64,000 bases of DNA from RGIG1681 sp045648025 (GCA_045648025.1 JAZRNH010000063.1:14902-78901); one strand, 5' to 3'; positions 1 through 8,430 are shown, counted from the first letter of the stretch. Notes: a model not told the origin generated them from the sequence alone. Program-made: numbers and translations.

Positions 1-687
1 ACGTGTGCAGACCTTGAAACCATTGTTAATGAAGCTGGAATTTACGCTGCATCAGAGGGGAAAGAACAAATAGAGCATAATGATATGGTTAGAGCTTGTT
101 TGAGAGTGTTATATAATGCGCCAGAAGCAGAAGATGAGGTTTTGTTTTCAAATAGCAATGAGAAAAATAGAATGACAGCATATCATGAGGCTGGACATGT
201 TGTGGTTGCTGAGGTTTTAGAACCAGAGAGCGTGACACTTGCATCTATAGCAAATTATGATGGTGATGTTAATGGTATTACAGCATATTATCAAACAAAA
301 GATTATTACAATTCAATTAGATATATGAAAAATAGAGTAAAGGTTGTTTTAGGTGGAAAGGCTGCAACAGAACTTGAATATGGTGAAATTGATGTTGGAG
401 CATCTAATGATTTGCAAAGGGCATTCAAAATTACTGCTAGATTTATTGATGATTATTGTGGTTTTGGTTTTGATTCTTATGTTCCAATTCCAAATTCGGT
501 TAATACTATTGATAGATGCTCTGATAAAATCGGATTTTTTATAAACAACTATTATAATGAAGTAAAAGAGATTTTAGCTAAAAATCGAGAGTTTTTAGAA
601 AAGATTGCTGGTAAGCTCTTAGAAAAAACTACTATAATGATGAGTGATATTCAAGAGATTAAAAAGACTTGTAATATTGAGAGGTAG
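1..687 (+). CDS. FtsH-like AAA+ / M41 zinc metallopeptidase, 5' end outside window
   Basis: ATP-dependent zinc protease of the FtsH type, which unfolds and degrades proteins. The frame is open from base 1, so the gene starts left of the window; 228 residues are visible. They begin in the AAA+ lid helices (ADLETIVNEAG...) and continue into the M41 peptidase domain with the zinc motif HEAGH (bases 184-198) and the downstream GASNDLQRA motif that supplies the third metal ligand, so the peptidase looks active. The ATPase core, Walker motifs and any membrane segments cannot be seen; soluble FtsH-like paralogues exist, so I do not call it ftsH. The next gene starts 3 bases after its stop, suggesting an operon. 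Confidence 0.85.
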   Translation, partial: TCADLETIVNEAGIYAASEGKEQIEHNDMVRACLRVLYNAPEAEDEVLFSNSNEKNRMTAYHEAGHVVVAEVLEPESVTLASIANYDGDVNGITAYYQTKDYYNSIRYMKNRVKVVLGGKAATELEYGEIDVGASNDLQRAFKITARFIDDYCGFGFDSYVPIPNSVNTIDRCSDKIGFFINNYYNEVKEILAKNREFLEKIAGKLLEKTTIMMSDIQEIKKTCNIER

Positions 688-690
688 ATT

Positions 691-1383
691 ATGAGATATG
701 TTGTTTCAGATATTCATGGAAATTATGAACTATTAGAAAAATTATTGAAGAAAATCAACTTTTCAGAAGATGACACTTTGTTCGTTTTAGGAGATGTTAT
801 CGACAAAGGAAAGGATGTTCAAAAACTCTTAAATTTATTATTTGGAAAACTTAGAGATAATGCTGTGGTTCTTGCTGGAAATCATGAATATGAACTAATT
901 AAATTGGTTACTGATTTAATTGTTAAAGACGCAAGTGATGAAGTTATTTTGAGTGAATGTAAAAAGTTTTTAGGCGTTGAAAATTTAAACTTACAAGATG
1001 TTGATGATATTATGAATATGCCATATGCACACGAAGAAGATGATTTTATATTAGTTCACGCAGGAATTCCATTTGACATTAAAGGAAATCCAATTCCACT
1101 TGAACAGGCGCCAATTGAAGATTTAGTTTATGATAGAAGATTTAAAAATGAAAACTTTTTACCTCCAAACACAAAATGTGTAATTTTTGGGCATACCCCA
1201 ACTTTTTATATCGATGGATACAAGGGCAAGATAATAAAATATCAAAAAGAAAACACTGTGGGAAATAATCCTAAAGATTATTATAAAATTCAAATTGACA
1301 CAGGAAATTATTTAACTGGAACTCTTGGTTGTTTGAGACTTGATGATATGCAAGAATTTTATGTTAATGAGTTTGAAAATTAG
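691..1383 (+). CDS. Metallophosphoesterase (calcineurin-like, PrpA-type Ser/Thr phosphatase family)
   Basis: Dimetal phosphoesterase of 230 residues. All hallmark motifs are present in order: SDIHGN at residues 6-11, GDVIDKG near 35, GNHEYE near 69, LVHAG near 119 and GHTP near 170. This is the PP2A-like bacterial Ser/Thr phosphatase arrangement; some relatives hydrolyse dinucleoside tetraphosphates, so the substrate is open. It starts 3 bases after the FtsH-like gene and is followed at 10 bases by an unknown gene, so the three are probably cotranscribed. No regulatory site is visible inside the cluster. Confidence 0.85.
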   Translation: MRYVVSDIHGNYELLEKLLKKINFSEDDTLFVLGDVIDKGKDVQKLLNLLFGKLRDNAVVLAGNHEYELIKLVTDLIVKDASDEVILSECKKFLGVENLNLQDVDDIMNMPYAHEEDDFILVHAGIPFDIKGNPIPLEQAPIEDLVYDRRFKNENFLPPNTKCVIFGHTPTFYIDGYKGKIIKYQKENTVGNNPKDYYKIQIDTGNYLTGTLGCLRLDDMQEFYVNEFEN

Positions 1384-1393
1384 AGGGGTAGGT

Positions 1394-1915
1394 ATGGAGA
1401 AATTGGAAAAAAGAATAGAACAATTTATTGATAGAGTTAGAATTTCACAGATGGGTGCAAAAGAAGAAAAGTTTTATGAAAAAATGAATAAATATTTTTA
1501 CAATCTAATAAAAAAGATGGAAAAAGTGGATTTCAAAAAAGAGCTTAATGATTGGATGGAAGAGTTTATGGATATTAACTATGACCTTTGGGATTATGTT
1601 CATGAGAATAAGTGGCAAAATGAGTGGGTTAAAGATAAACCTGATTATTATAAAAAGATTTTAAAGTGTTTAAAAAAAGCCATGGACTTAATCAATATGT
1701 GTTATTTGTTAAATGGTGGAAATGAAGAATATGTAAACAAAGATATTGTAATTATTCTTCATTTGTTATCTGAAAATGAGGCGTATCCATTATATGCTGC
1801 AAATTTAGATAATGAAGAGTCTAAACAAAAAACAATTGCCAAGCTCATAAAAGAGTTATTTGATACTTCTGTTAATTTGACTTACATAGAAGAACTTGAT
1901 GATTTTAAGGTTTAA
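1394..1915 (+). CDS. Hypothetical helical protein
   Basis: A 173-residue protein I do not recognise. It is rich in Lys, Glu and aromatic residues, predicted mostly alpha-helical, with no signal peptide, membrane segment or metal motif. I chose ATG 1394 because GAGGGG (1383-1388) stands just upstream; an ATG at 1340 in the same frame lies inside the phosphatase gene and lacks a ribosome site. It is the last gene of the FtsH-like/phosphatase cluster and is closed by a hairpin terminator directly after its stop codon. Confidence 0.65.
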   Translation: MEKLEKRIEQFIDRVRISQMGAKEEKFYEKMNKYFYNLIKKMEKVDFKKELNDWMEEFMDINYDLWDYVHENKWQNEWVKDKPDYYKKILKCLKKAMDLINMCYLLNGGNEEYVNKDIVIILHLLSENEAYPLYAANLDNEESKQKTIAKLIKELFDTSVNLTYIEELDDFKV

Positions 1916-1916
1916 A

Positions 1917-1948
1917 ACTTGTCCAAATAAATGGACAAGTAATTTTTT
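1917..1948 (+). terminator. Rho-independent terminator / possible operator
   Basis: A perfect 9-bp inverted repeat, ACTTGTCCA (1917-1925) and TGGACAAGT (1932-1940) with a 6-base loop, followed by a T-run (1943-1948). It fits a terminator for the upstream cluster. The right arm also contains the -35 box of the next promoter, so the repeat could double as an operator. Confidence 0.7.
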
Positions 1949-1960
1949 AAATGCTATGAT
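1932..1960 (+). promoter_or_regulatory. Promoter of the WYL regulator gene
   Basis: TGGACA (1932-1937), 17-base spacer, TATGAT (1955-1960). The -35 box lies inside the right arm of the inverted repeat at 1917-1940, an arrangement that would let a dimeric repressor block it. Confidence 0.55.
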
Positions 1961-1989
1961 TAAATTGTAATAAATTTATGAGGTTGGTT

Positions 1990-2982
1990 ATGGCATATTC
2001 AGGAAATAAGAAATTATCGATTATTTATATTTTGGAGATTTTGAAAGAGTATTCAGATGAAAATCATCCACTCACACAAAATGAAATTTTGAAAAAACTG
2101 TATAATGGGTATGGTATGGAATGTGAAAGAAAATCTATTGGTGCAAACATTGATAACCTTATTGAAGCAGGATATGACATTGTGAAGTGTGAGGGTGGCG
2201 GTTGCTATTTAGGCGAGCGTGAATTTGAAGAAAGTGAAATAGCATTTTTGGTTGATGCTGTGTTTTCAAGCAAGTCTATAAATAGCGATAAAGCAAAAAA
2301 GCTTGCGCAAAAAATTTCCGCATTTTCTAGCAAATTTAATCAAAAAAGGTATAATTATATCTTCAAAAGTGAAGAAATTTCTAGAACAAACAATAAACAG
2401 TTGTTTTACACAATAGATATTTTGCATGAAGCAATTGAAAGAAAAAAACAAGTTGAATTTTCTTATAACAGACCTTATGTTTCAAAAGAAAATAGAGAAA
2501 AACAACAGCAAAAAAGATATGTTGTGAATCCATATTTTTTAGTTAACAATCAAGGAAGATACTATCTTGTTTGTAATTATGATTATTTTGATGATATTGC
2601 AAACTATAAGCTAGACCAAATTAAAGATATTAAAATTCTAGAAACGAACGCAAAGCCTATATCACAAGTTAAAGGTTTTGAAAATGGTTTAGATATTGCA
2701 AAATATGCAAATGAAAACATTTATATGTTTTCCGCTGAAAGTGTGAATGCAACGCTTAAACTTTTAGATGAATACACAGTCAGCATTTTTGCAGATTGGT
2801 TTGGAAGCAATGTGAGTATATATCAAAAAAATGGCGAACTTTTTGCAGATGTGAAAGCTAATGAAAAGGCGATTGTTTATTGGTGTTTGCAATACGGCGA
2901 ACATGTTGAACTTATTTCACCAAAACCTATAAGAGATAAAATTAAAGCGGCAATTGATACAATGGCTAAGAGATATAGATAA
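1990..2982 (+). CDS. WYL-domain transcriptional regulator (HTH + WYL)
   Basis: DNA-binding regulator of 330 residues. The N-terminus (about residues 5-65) is a winged HTH of the kind that precedes WYL domains, and the middle (about 125-215) is a WYL domain with the signature region RYYLVC and following strand-rich stretch. WYL proteins bind ligands such as nucleic-acid fragments or nucleotides and often control phage-defence operons (BrxR, CapW). I prefer ATG 1990, which has GAGG 6 bases upstream; ATG 1978 in frame has no ribosome site. Only 53 bases separate it from the nuclease gene behind it on the same strand, with no terminator, so they probably form one operon. Its own promoter carries an inverted repeat, suggesting autoregulation (inference). 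Confidence 0.85.
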   Translation: MAYSGNKKLSIIYILEILKEYSDENHPLTQNEILKKLYNGYGMECERKSIGANIDNLIEAGYDIVKCEGGGCYLGEREFEESEIAFLVDAVFSSKSINSDKAKKLAQKISAFSSKFNQKRYNYIFKSEEISRTNNKQLFYTIDILHEAIERKKQVEFSYNRPYVSKENREKQQQKRYVVNPYFLVNNQGRYYLVCNYDYFDDIANYKLDQIKDIKILETNAKPISQVKGFENGLDIAKYANENIYMFSAESVNATLKLLDEYTVSIFADWFGSNVSIYQKNGELFADVKANEKAIVYWCLQYGEHVELISPKPIRDKIKAAIDTMAKRYR

Positions 2983-3035
2983 GTGATAACAATATCAAAT
3001 AAATATTTTAATAATTATGTAAGGGATGAAATATA

Positions 3036-4430
3036 ATGGAGAAAAAAAGAAATGTAATTATTTTAAATGGTGCATTTGTGGGTGGTTATGGAAAGTCTGG
3101 AGAAAATTTACCACATGAAATGATTAATTTTTTTAAAGCAGATAATGACAAATTCTATGTTTATATTACACCATCTGGAGTTATTGACCCAGATATTGAA
3201 GCGGATGAAATTAAGGGTGTTATATTTGTAAGGTCTGCTGGCGATTGTATGGTTGAAGTTTTGGCAAAAGCAGAATTGGGTGATAATGGTCAGTATTATA
3301 CTCAGGGATTCAAGTTAAAAGGTAAACAAATGACAAAAGAGGATGCTGAAAAATATAAATTAGCAACAAACAATAAGAATTGTATAGAAGAAGAAAAAAT
3401 TAAATATGCTGATGCAACAATACAAGAGATTCATAAGAAAAATAAAGAGGATAATGATATTTTTGTTACAATGCAAGTTGAAAAAATTTGTTTACCTAAA
3501 AAGACTTTTTATTTAACTTACAAAGATAGCAACAAAAAACAAGATGTAATTTATGTTGGAGATAAAAAAATAAATAACCAAAGTATGTTGGCTTATTATT
3601 ATGAAGATGATAACGATGGATATGTAACATTAGATGAACTAATAAAAGACATAGAAAATAAATATTGGAATGATGCTGAAAGTACTCCAAAATTTGAATT
3701 AGAAAAAGTAGAAAATAACAAGTCAATATTTAAGGCAATAAGACAACAGGATGATGAAGTGGTATTTTCCAATATGTTTTTTTATTTATTTAGTGAATAT
3801 CCAAAATTTTTGAAATGTTTTGTAAAAAAGGTATTAGGAGTAAATGATTTTAGTGATGATTTTATTTTAGAACGAGAAAAAGAGAGGATGGATTTAAGAA
3901 TAATAGATAGTAGTCATTACATAATCATAGAAAACAAATTAAAATCACATATCAATGGAATGCATCAATATAACAAAGAAAAAGATAACAAAAATGAGAT
4001 ATTAGAAAAAAATGGATTTCAAGCAAAATATGAAAATAGTGAAAAAAAGTATATTTCACAGTTATCAGATTATTATGATAAGGCTCAAAAATATTTAGAA
4101 ACCAACAATAAAAACATAAAACCAACATGTTTTATTTTTGTGCCAAATTATAGTTTAATAAATGAAGATATGCTAAAAGAATATTTATGTGGAGATAAAT
4201 ATAAAATAATCAATTATTCTACAATTTATAATGAATTTAGTAGCTTAACAGATGAAGAGTTAAAAAATTATGATATTGAAGGTAATGATAATGTGTATTT
4301 TAAAGACTTTTTTATAACAATGAAAAAACACACAACAACGATTGATGATGAATATCGCATAGAATTAATGCAGCGATTAAAAAAGAGAATTGAGGAGATA
4401 AATAATAATGGAACAAAAGATAATGCTTAA
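3036..4430 (+). CDS. PD-(D/E)XK nuclease superfamily protein (PDDEXK_4-like) with N-terminal extension
   Basis: A 464-residue protein. The C-terminal half (about 245-460) matches the PDDEXK_4 type: a helical lead-in, then D286 in MDLRII and the E-x-K pair E299/K301 in IIIENKL, the metal and catalytic residues of this fold. The first about 90 residues form a separate beta-rich domain (NLPHEMINFF, VYITPSG, VIFVRSA) that I cannot name; a specificity or ligand-sensing role is only a guess. The middle is charged and low in complexity. Leu is almost always TTA or TTG, whereas the core genes around it favour CTT, which suggests transfer. Its 3' end overlaps the GIY-YIG gene by 23 bases, so the two are translationally linked. 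Confidence 0.75.
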   Translation: MEKKRNVIILNGAFVGGYGKSGENLPHEMINFFKADNDKFYVYITPSGVIDPDIEADEIKGVIFVRSAGDCMVEVLAKAELGDNGQYYTQGFKLKGKQMTKEDAEKYKLATNNKNCIEEEKIKYADATIQEIHKKNKEDNDIFVTMQVEKICLPKKTFYLTYKDSNKKQDVIYVGDKKINNQSMLAYYYEDDNDGYVTLDELIKDIENKYWNDAESTPKFELEKVENNKSIFKAIRQQDDEVVFSNMFFYLFSEYPKFLKCFVKKVLGVNDFSDDFILEREKERMDLRIIDSSHYIIIENKLKSHINGMHQYNKEKDNKNEILEKNGFQAKYENSEKKYISQLSDYYDKAQKYLETNNKNIKPTCFIFVPNYSLINEDMLKEYLCGDKYKIINYSTIYNEFSSLTDEELKNYDIEGNDNVYFKDFFITMKKHTTTIDDEYRIELMQRLKKRIEEINNNGTKDNA

Positions 4431-5271
4431 TGACATTTTAAATTTTACAGATGATGAAATTAATAATGCAAAAATTACATTAAATATGACATCTGGTAAG
4501 AATGGGCCAAGAATGATTGATGAGTATTATTTGAAATATTATAATACAAAAGAAACACAGAAGCATTGTTATTGGTCACACCATGGAGATTGTGAAAAAA
4601 ATAATAGAAATTTTACTAGAGAAGGTCAGATTAATGTTGGTTTTTTTAGAATGAATGATGATAAATGGTTACTTATAACTGTGGGGAAAATTTTAAAAAT
4701 TCCTAATGTTCCAAATCATTGTGAATTTGAAGATTATAAAGAAAAATATAAATCTTTATATGGAAGACTTATTGTTAAATTTAAAAAAGGAAATACTTTT
4801 TCAACTTATACTTTTAATTTAAATACTTATTTAAATGAATGTGAGGTTTTTGAAATATTGCCTAAACCTTATGATGGAGAAGATTTTCAAGGTTTTGATA
4901 AGATAAATGTAAGTTATGATGTCTTGATGAATATATTAGATGGAAAATCTAGAAAATCATGGAAAGAAGCGATGAGTCAAATGCAAGGTATTTATTGTTT
5001 AACAGATACGAGTAATGGAAAATTGTATATAGGGTCTGCTACTGGTAAAAATGGATTTGCTCAAAGGTGGAAAGATTATTTAAATAATCAAACAGGGGGG
5101 AATAAAAAATTAATTGAACTTTATATAGAGAAGGGGGAAGAATATTTTAAAAAGAATTTTACATTTACAGTTATTGAATGGTATTCATTAAGTTATGATG
5201 AAAATAAAATTTTGGAAAGAGAATATTACTTAATGAATGTATTTAATACAAGAGTGAATGGATATAATTAA
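4408..5271 (+). CDS. GIY-YIG nuclease family protein with N-terminal domain
   Basis: A 287-residue protein. The GIY-YIG catalytic domain is C-terminal: GIY at 194-196, YIG at 207-209, an Arg in the following helix (AQRW), a Glu in LEREYYLM and a terminal Asn in NGYN, so all catalytic positions look present. Residues 1-185 form an unrecognised domain with Trp/His-rich (CYWSHHGDC) and strand-rich parts. The start overlaps the end of the PD-(D/E)XK gene by 23 bases, so both nucleases are made together. A strong terminator follows 8 bases after the stop. Together with the WYL regulator this resembles a restriction-type defence operon; no methyltransferase is nearby to protect self DNA. Confidence 0.8.
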   Translation: MEQKIMLNDILNFTDDEINNAKITLNMTSGKNGPRMIDEYYLKYYNTKETQKHCYWSHHGDCEKNNRNFTREGQINVGFFRMNDDKWLLITVGKILKIPNVPNHCEFEDYKEKYKSLYGRLIVKFKKGNTFSTYTFNLNTYLNECEVFEILPKPYDGEDFQGFDKINVSYDVLMNILDGKSRKSWKEAMSQMQGIYCLTDTSNGKLYIGSATGKNGFAQRWKDYLNNQTGGNKKLIELYIEKGEEYFKKNFTFTVIEWYSLSYDENKILEREYYLMNVFNTRVNGYN

Positions 5272-5278
5272 AACAAAA

Positions 5279-5310
5279 AGCAGTGAAATGATTCACTGCT
5301 TTTTTGTTTA
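5279..5310 (+). terminator. Rho-independent terminator after the nuclease operon
   Basis: Stem AGCAGTGAA (5279-5287) with TTCACTGCT (5292-5300), 4-base loop, then six T. It closes the WYL/nuclease module. Confidence 0.85.
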
Positions 5311-5560
5311 GTATAAGTTTAAAATGGATCTGTATGTTCATATAAAAGTGTAAAATAAGTGTAAAAAATTTTACTATAATTTACGAGGTTTATTGAAGGA
5401 AATTTGAAGATGTGTTAGTATTAAATTAGTGGAAGATGAGTGGAATCAAAAGATACTAAGCCATGCAAAAGGTATGAGAAAATGTTATAAAATAAAAACT
5501 ATAACTTAAATCAAAGGTCATCCCGTAAATCATAGGTATCAGCTCCAAAATTATAATATT

Positions 5561-5583
5561 GCCAGTGTAAACTGGCTTTTTTT
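5561..5583 (+). terminator. Rho-independent terminator in gene-free stretch
   Basis: GCCAGT (5561-5566), loop GTAA, ACTGGC (5571-5576), then seven T. No coding gene ends just before it, so it must end an untranslated transcript or be a remnant. Confidence 0.75.
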
Positions 5584-5625
5584 AATAATTTTTTATATTT
5601 TTTTGTTTTTAAATCATAAATATAT

Positions 5626-5654
5626 TTGCTAAACAAAAATATTCCTGTTAAAAT
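5626..5654 (+). promoter_or_regulatory. Promoter of the YwaF-like gene
   Basis: TTGCTA (5626-5631), 17-base spacer, TAAAAT (5649-5654), about 33 bases before the start codon, with AAGGAAAA as ribosome site. Confidence 0.6.
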
Positions 5655-5687
5655 TTAAATTGTAAAATCACACAAAGGAAAAATGTT

Positions 5688-6422
5688 ATGTTTGGATTAA
5701 AACACTGTATTATTATGATTATTGTTGCGGCAATTATTGTTGTTGGCTCAATTTTTTCAAGAAAGTTAAAATTTAACACTGTTTGTAAGGGCTTGTTTTT
5801 TATTGGGATAATCTCTGAAATAGTAAAGATTTTTTATTATATTATGGCAAATGAAGAAAAGTATGGTGGGGTTTTGCCAAAAACTGATTTGCCATTTCAT
5901 TTATGTTCAATTCAAATAATTTTTATAACAATTGTTGTTTTTGCATCAAATGAAAAATTGAAGAATTTTATTTTGAGTTTTATGATTCCAAGTTGTTTGT
6001 TTGGTGGAATTGCTGCAATTTTGATTCCAACATCGTCATCACTTTCAAGCCCGGTTATAACTGTTCAATATTTTCTTTATCATGCGGCACTTGTTGTGTT
6101 TGCAATTAGAATTCTTTTAAACAAAGAAAGAAAACTTGAAATTAATGACTATTTTAACTGCTTGAAATTTTTGCTAATTTTATTCTTTGTGGCTATTTAT
6201 GTAAACAGCATTTTGTTTAATGGGGTTGACAATATCAACTTTATGTATGTTGCATCACCTCCACAAAGCGGACTTCCTTTTTTAAATGAAAACAATGGCT
6301 GGTTCGTTTATATTATTCATTATGCAATACTTATTCTTTTCTGTGTTTCAATTTGCTATATTAAACCAATAATAAGAGCAATAAAAAACAAAAGAAAATC
6401 AGCAGAAAAAGGTGAGAATTAA
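5688..6422 (+). CDS. YwaF/TIGR02206-family integral membrane protein
   Basis: A 244-residue membrane protein with about six or seven hydrophobic segments spread over its whole length. The conserved motif of the TIGR02206 (YwaF) family is visible at LPFHLCSIQ (near residue 67-75) and the late loop FLNENNGWF. The function of this family is unknown. It has its own promoter and is followed after 8 bases by the GNAT-like gene and then a small membrane protein, which together end at one terminator, so they form a three-gene operon. Confidence 0.75.
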   Translation: MFGLKHCIIMIIVAAIIVVGSIFSRKLKFNTVCKGLFFIGIISEIVKIFYYIMANEEKYGGVLPKTDLPFHLCSIQIIFITIVVFASNEKLKNFILSFMIPSCLFGGIAAILIPTSSSLSSPVITVQYFLYHAALVVFAIRILLNKERKLEINDYFNCLKFLLILFFVAIYVNSILFNGVDNINFMYVASPPQSGLPFLNENNGWFVYIIHYAILILFCVSICYIKPIIRAIKNKRKSAEKGEN

Positions 6423-6430
6423 GGAGAATT

Positions 6431-7393
6431 ATGGAACAATATTTAAAAAAGATTATTGATAGAAAACTTGCAAAAGTGCCAAATCATATAAATAAACAAT
6501 GGTTCTATGACTTTTTTGAATTGTTTTTGAAATATGGTTACCAAGGTGATATAACAAAAGCTGTAGATGCAATGTTTAATACAGAAGAAATTGTTAGGCT
6601 TGTTGAAGATCCTCCAAGAATGTTGTTAAATACTGCTACAGCTCAAAGAAGTATGACTCAACTTATGATCTATTTGCACAAAAAACTTGATACACTTCCA
6701 GATGGTGAAGTTCAAGAATTTTTTGATGATATGGTTAACTTTTTTGAAGAAAATGTTGATGTTGATATTAGTTCATCAACAACATTTGTGAAATATGTTT
6801 CACTTAAATATAGCAACGATATTGAAGTTCATGTGCAAAATGTGAAAAAGTTTGAAGAAGATCCAGAAACTCATCATTTGCACATCAATGCAAAACTTGG
6901 AAATTTTGTGCTTACAAGTCTTAGAGCTCATAAAGAACATAATAAAAATAGGCTCAGATTTGACCACTTGAAAACAATATCAGGTGTTGAACGACAACAT
7001 CTTGCATATATGACAATGCAACAATTTTTTGTATTTTTAACAAAATATTTTCCACATTTAGATGTTTGTGGTTTGGGTGTTAGCAGAAGCAATGTTGTTG
7101 CTCAAAATTTTTATGCAAGACTTGGCGGTGTGTTTTTTACAGGTGACACAAAGCAACCAATTCCACTTGATAAGATAAAAAGTTCAGAATATATTTCTTG
7201 TGGTGTTTATTTTGATAGAGAACAAATAAAAAGACTTGCAGATGCTGAGTTTGTTAGAGCACTTTGTATTGAAGAATATAGATGCAGTGAACATGAATAT
7301 GCTCACAAACAAGCACATATGAAAAATAGTCAAAAAAAGAGAAAGCGATTAGAGCATGAGCAACATATGTTGCATCATCAAAGGTCCTTATAA
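6431..7393 (+). CDS. Hypothetical protein with GNAT-like C-terminal segment
   Basis: A 320-residue cytosolic protein. Residues about 1-120 are helical and unrecognised. The segment VSRSNVVAQNFYARLGGVFF (about 218-237) has the N...A..FY.RLG pattern of the last helix and strand of GNAT acetyltransferases, so an N-acetyltransferase fold is plausible but the acetyl-CoA loop is not clear. The last about 40 residues are rich in His, Lys and Arg (HEYAHKQAHMK, HMLHHQRS). It sits 8 bases after the YwaF-like gene and 15 bases before a small membrane protein gene. Confidence 0.6.
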   Translation: MEQYLKKIIDRKLAKVPNHINKQWFYDFFELFLKYGYQGDITKAVDAMFNTEEIVRLVEDPPRMLLNTATAQRSMTQLMIYLHKKLDTLPDGEVQEFFDDMVNFFEENVDVDISSSTTFVKYVSLKYSNDIEVHVQNVKKFEEDPETHHLHINAKLGNFVLTSLRAHKEHNKNRLRFDHLKTISGVERQHLAYMTMQQFFVFLTKYFPHLDVCGLGVSRSNVVAQNFYARLGGVFFTGDTKQPIPLDKIKSSEYISCGVYFDREQIKRLADAEFVRALCIEEYRCSEHEYAHKQAHMKNSQKKRKRLEHEQHMLHHQRSL

Positions 7394-7408
7394 TTTAGGA
7401 GAAAAGAT

Positions 7409-7675
7409 ATGGTAGAATTAATTGGTATTGTTGCAACACTCTTAGTTTTGGGTTCAATGTGTTGCAAAACAACTTCATATAGGGGAAGTTTTTGGATGAG
7501 GGTAATCAATATTGCAGGTTCTGTAATATTTGTTGTCTATGGAATATTGCTCCCAGCAGTTTCAACTGCAATCCTTAATGTTGCACTTATTTTTGTAAAT
7601 ATCACACATTTGGTATTTTTGATTAAAGGCAAAAAGTTTGCAGAAGAAAAAAATAAAAAGCAAGAAGAAAAATAA
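7409..7675 (+). CDS. Small three-helix membrane protein (YgjV-like)
   Basis: An 88-residue protein with three hydrophobic helices (about 2-20, 30-50, 52-70) and a charged Lys/Glu tail. The pattern MRVINIAGSVIFVVYG...ILN..LIFVNITHL resembles the half-size YgjV-like proteins that are common in anaerobes; no function is known. ATG 7409 has TTAGGAGAAAAG just upstream. It is the last gene of the YwaF-like operon, and a terminator follows 5 bases after the stop. Confidence 0.65.
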   Translation: MVELIGIVATLLVLGSMCCKTTSYRGSFWMRVINIAGSVIFVVYGILLPAVSTAILNVALIFVNITHLVFLIKGKKFAEEKNKKQEEK

Positions 7676-7677
7676 TA

Positions 7678-7703
7678 AAAAACGGGTGATACCCGTTTTT
7701 TTA
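7678..7703 (+). terminator. Rho-independent terminator
   Basis: AACGGGT (7681-7687), loop GAT, ACCCGTT (7691-7697), preceded by A and followed by a T-run. It ends the YwaF-like operon. Confidence 0.85.
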
Positions 7704-7723
7704 TTTTGTTTATTTTATATTTA

Positions 7724-7732
7724 TGTTATAGT
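7724..7732 (+). promoter_or_regulatory. Extended -10 promoter of traX-like gene, predicts a leaderless mRNA
   Basis: TGTTATAGT: TG (7724-7725) one base before TATAGT (7727-7732). Exactly 6 bases separate it from ATG 7739, so transcription should start at or next to the A of the start codon. No ribosome site is present. Confidence 0.6.
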
Positions 7733-7738
7733 TTTTAT

Positions 7739-8428
7739 ATGAATAGAAATTTATTAAAGATTATAGCAATGATATCTATGCTTATTGATCATATGGGGGC
7801 ATATTTATTTGAAGGTAATATTGTTTGCAAAATTTTAGGACGAATTGCATTTCCGGTGTTTGCATTTTTTATTGCTGAGGGTATGAGATATACAAGAAGT
7901 AGAAAAAAATATGTGCTTCAACTTTTTATTTTTGCTTGTATTTCACAAATTGCATATATACTTTTAAGAGATGACTTTAAACTTAATGTTTTGTTTACAT
8001 TTTTAATTGCAATTTTGCTTATTTATTTAATCGAGCAATTGTTGAAAAAAGAGAATCATACAAAACTTTTAAAAATGGTTTTAATTGCAATTGCGGCGAT
8101 ATCAATAATGATATTAACACTTGTTTTTGGCGATGTTTTAGAAATGATAGACTATTCACTTCTTGGTGTTTTGATGGTTTTGGATTTTTATTTTATAAGA
8201 TCAAAATGGAAATTCTTGGCAGCTGCAATTCTTGTTGTTTTAATGTTTTTAAAGGCAATATTATTTAATGGGTTTAAACTTGTTTATATGTGTCCACTAT
8301 TTGCAATTTTAGCAATTGTTATGTTATTATTTTATAACAATAAAAAAGGCAAATTTAATTTAAAATATTTATTTTATGTTTTTTATCCACTTCATTTGTT
8401 TGTTATATGGTTGATTACGATTTTATAA
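7739..8428 (+). CDS. TraX-family membrane protein
   Basis: A 229-residue integral membrane protein with about seven hydrophobic helices. The N-terminus MNRNLLKIIAMISMLIDHMG and the following GRIAFPVFAFFIAEG are the signature of TraX-like proteins (PF05857), named after the F-pilin acetylase but widespread in Firmicutes without conjugation genes; related membrane acyltransferases share this fold. I start at ATG 7739 and not at TTG 7706, because the family begins here and the upstream bases form the promoter. There is no Shine-Dalgarno sequence. A terminator follows directly. Confidence 0.8.
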   Translation: MNRNLLKIIAMISMLIDHMGAYLFEGNIVCKILGRIAFPVFAFFIAEGMRYTRSRKKYVLQLFIFACISQIAYILLRDDFKLNVLFTFLIAILLIYLIEQLLKKENHTKLLKMVLIAIAAISIMILTLVFGDVLEMIDYSLLGVLMVLDFYFIRSKWKFLAAAILVVLMFLKAILFNGFKLVYMCPLFAILAIVMLLFYNNKKGKFNLKYLFYVFYPLHLFVIWLITIL

Positions 8429-8430
8429 AA

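Larger units (their letters stand above)
5311..5687 (+). other. Gene-free stretch, possible small-RNA unit
   Basis: About 375 bases without a convincing open frame. A TATAAT box stands at 5375-5380 (no good -35 seen) and a clean terminator at 5561-5583; between them lies about 190 bases that could be a small RNA or the scar of an insertion. The stretch around 5515-5553 has a loosely tRNA-3'-end-like look but does not fold as a T-arm. The right end holds the promoter of the next gene. I recognise no known RNA family here. Confidence 0.35.

Noticed and set aside
5515..5553. tRNA-3'-end-like string ending in CTCCA before the terminator at 5561
   Set aside because: The spacing between a possible T-loop and the CCA is about ten bases too long and the T-stem does not pair, so I do not call a tRNA or attachment site.
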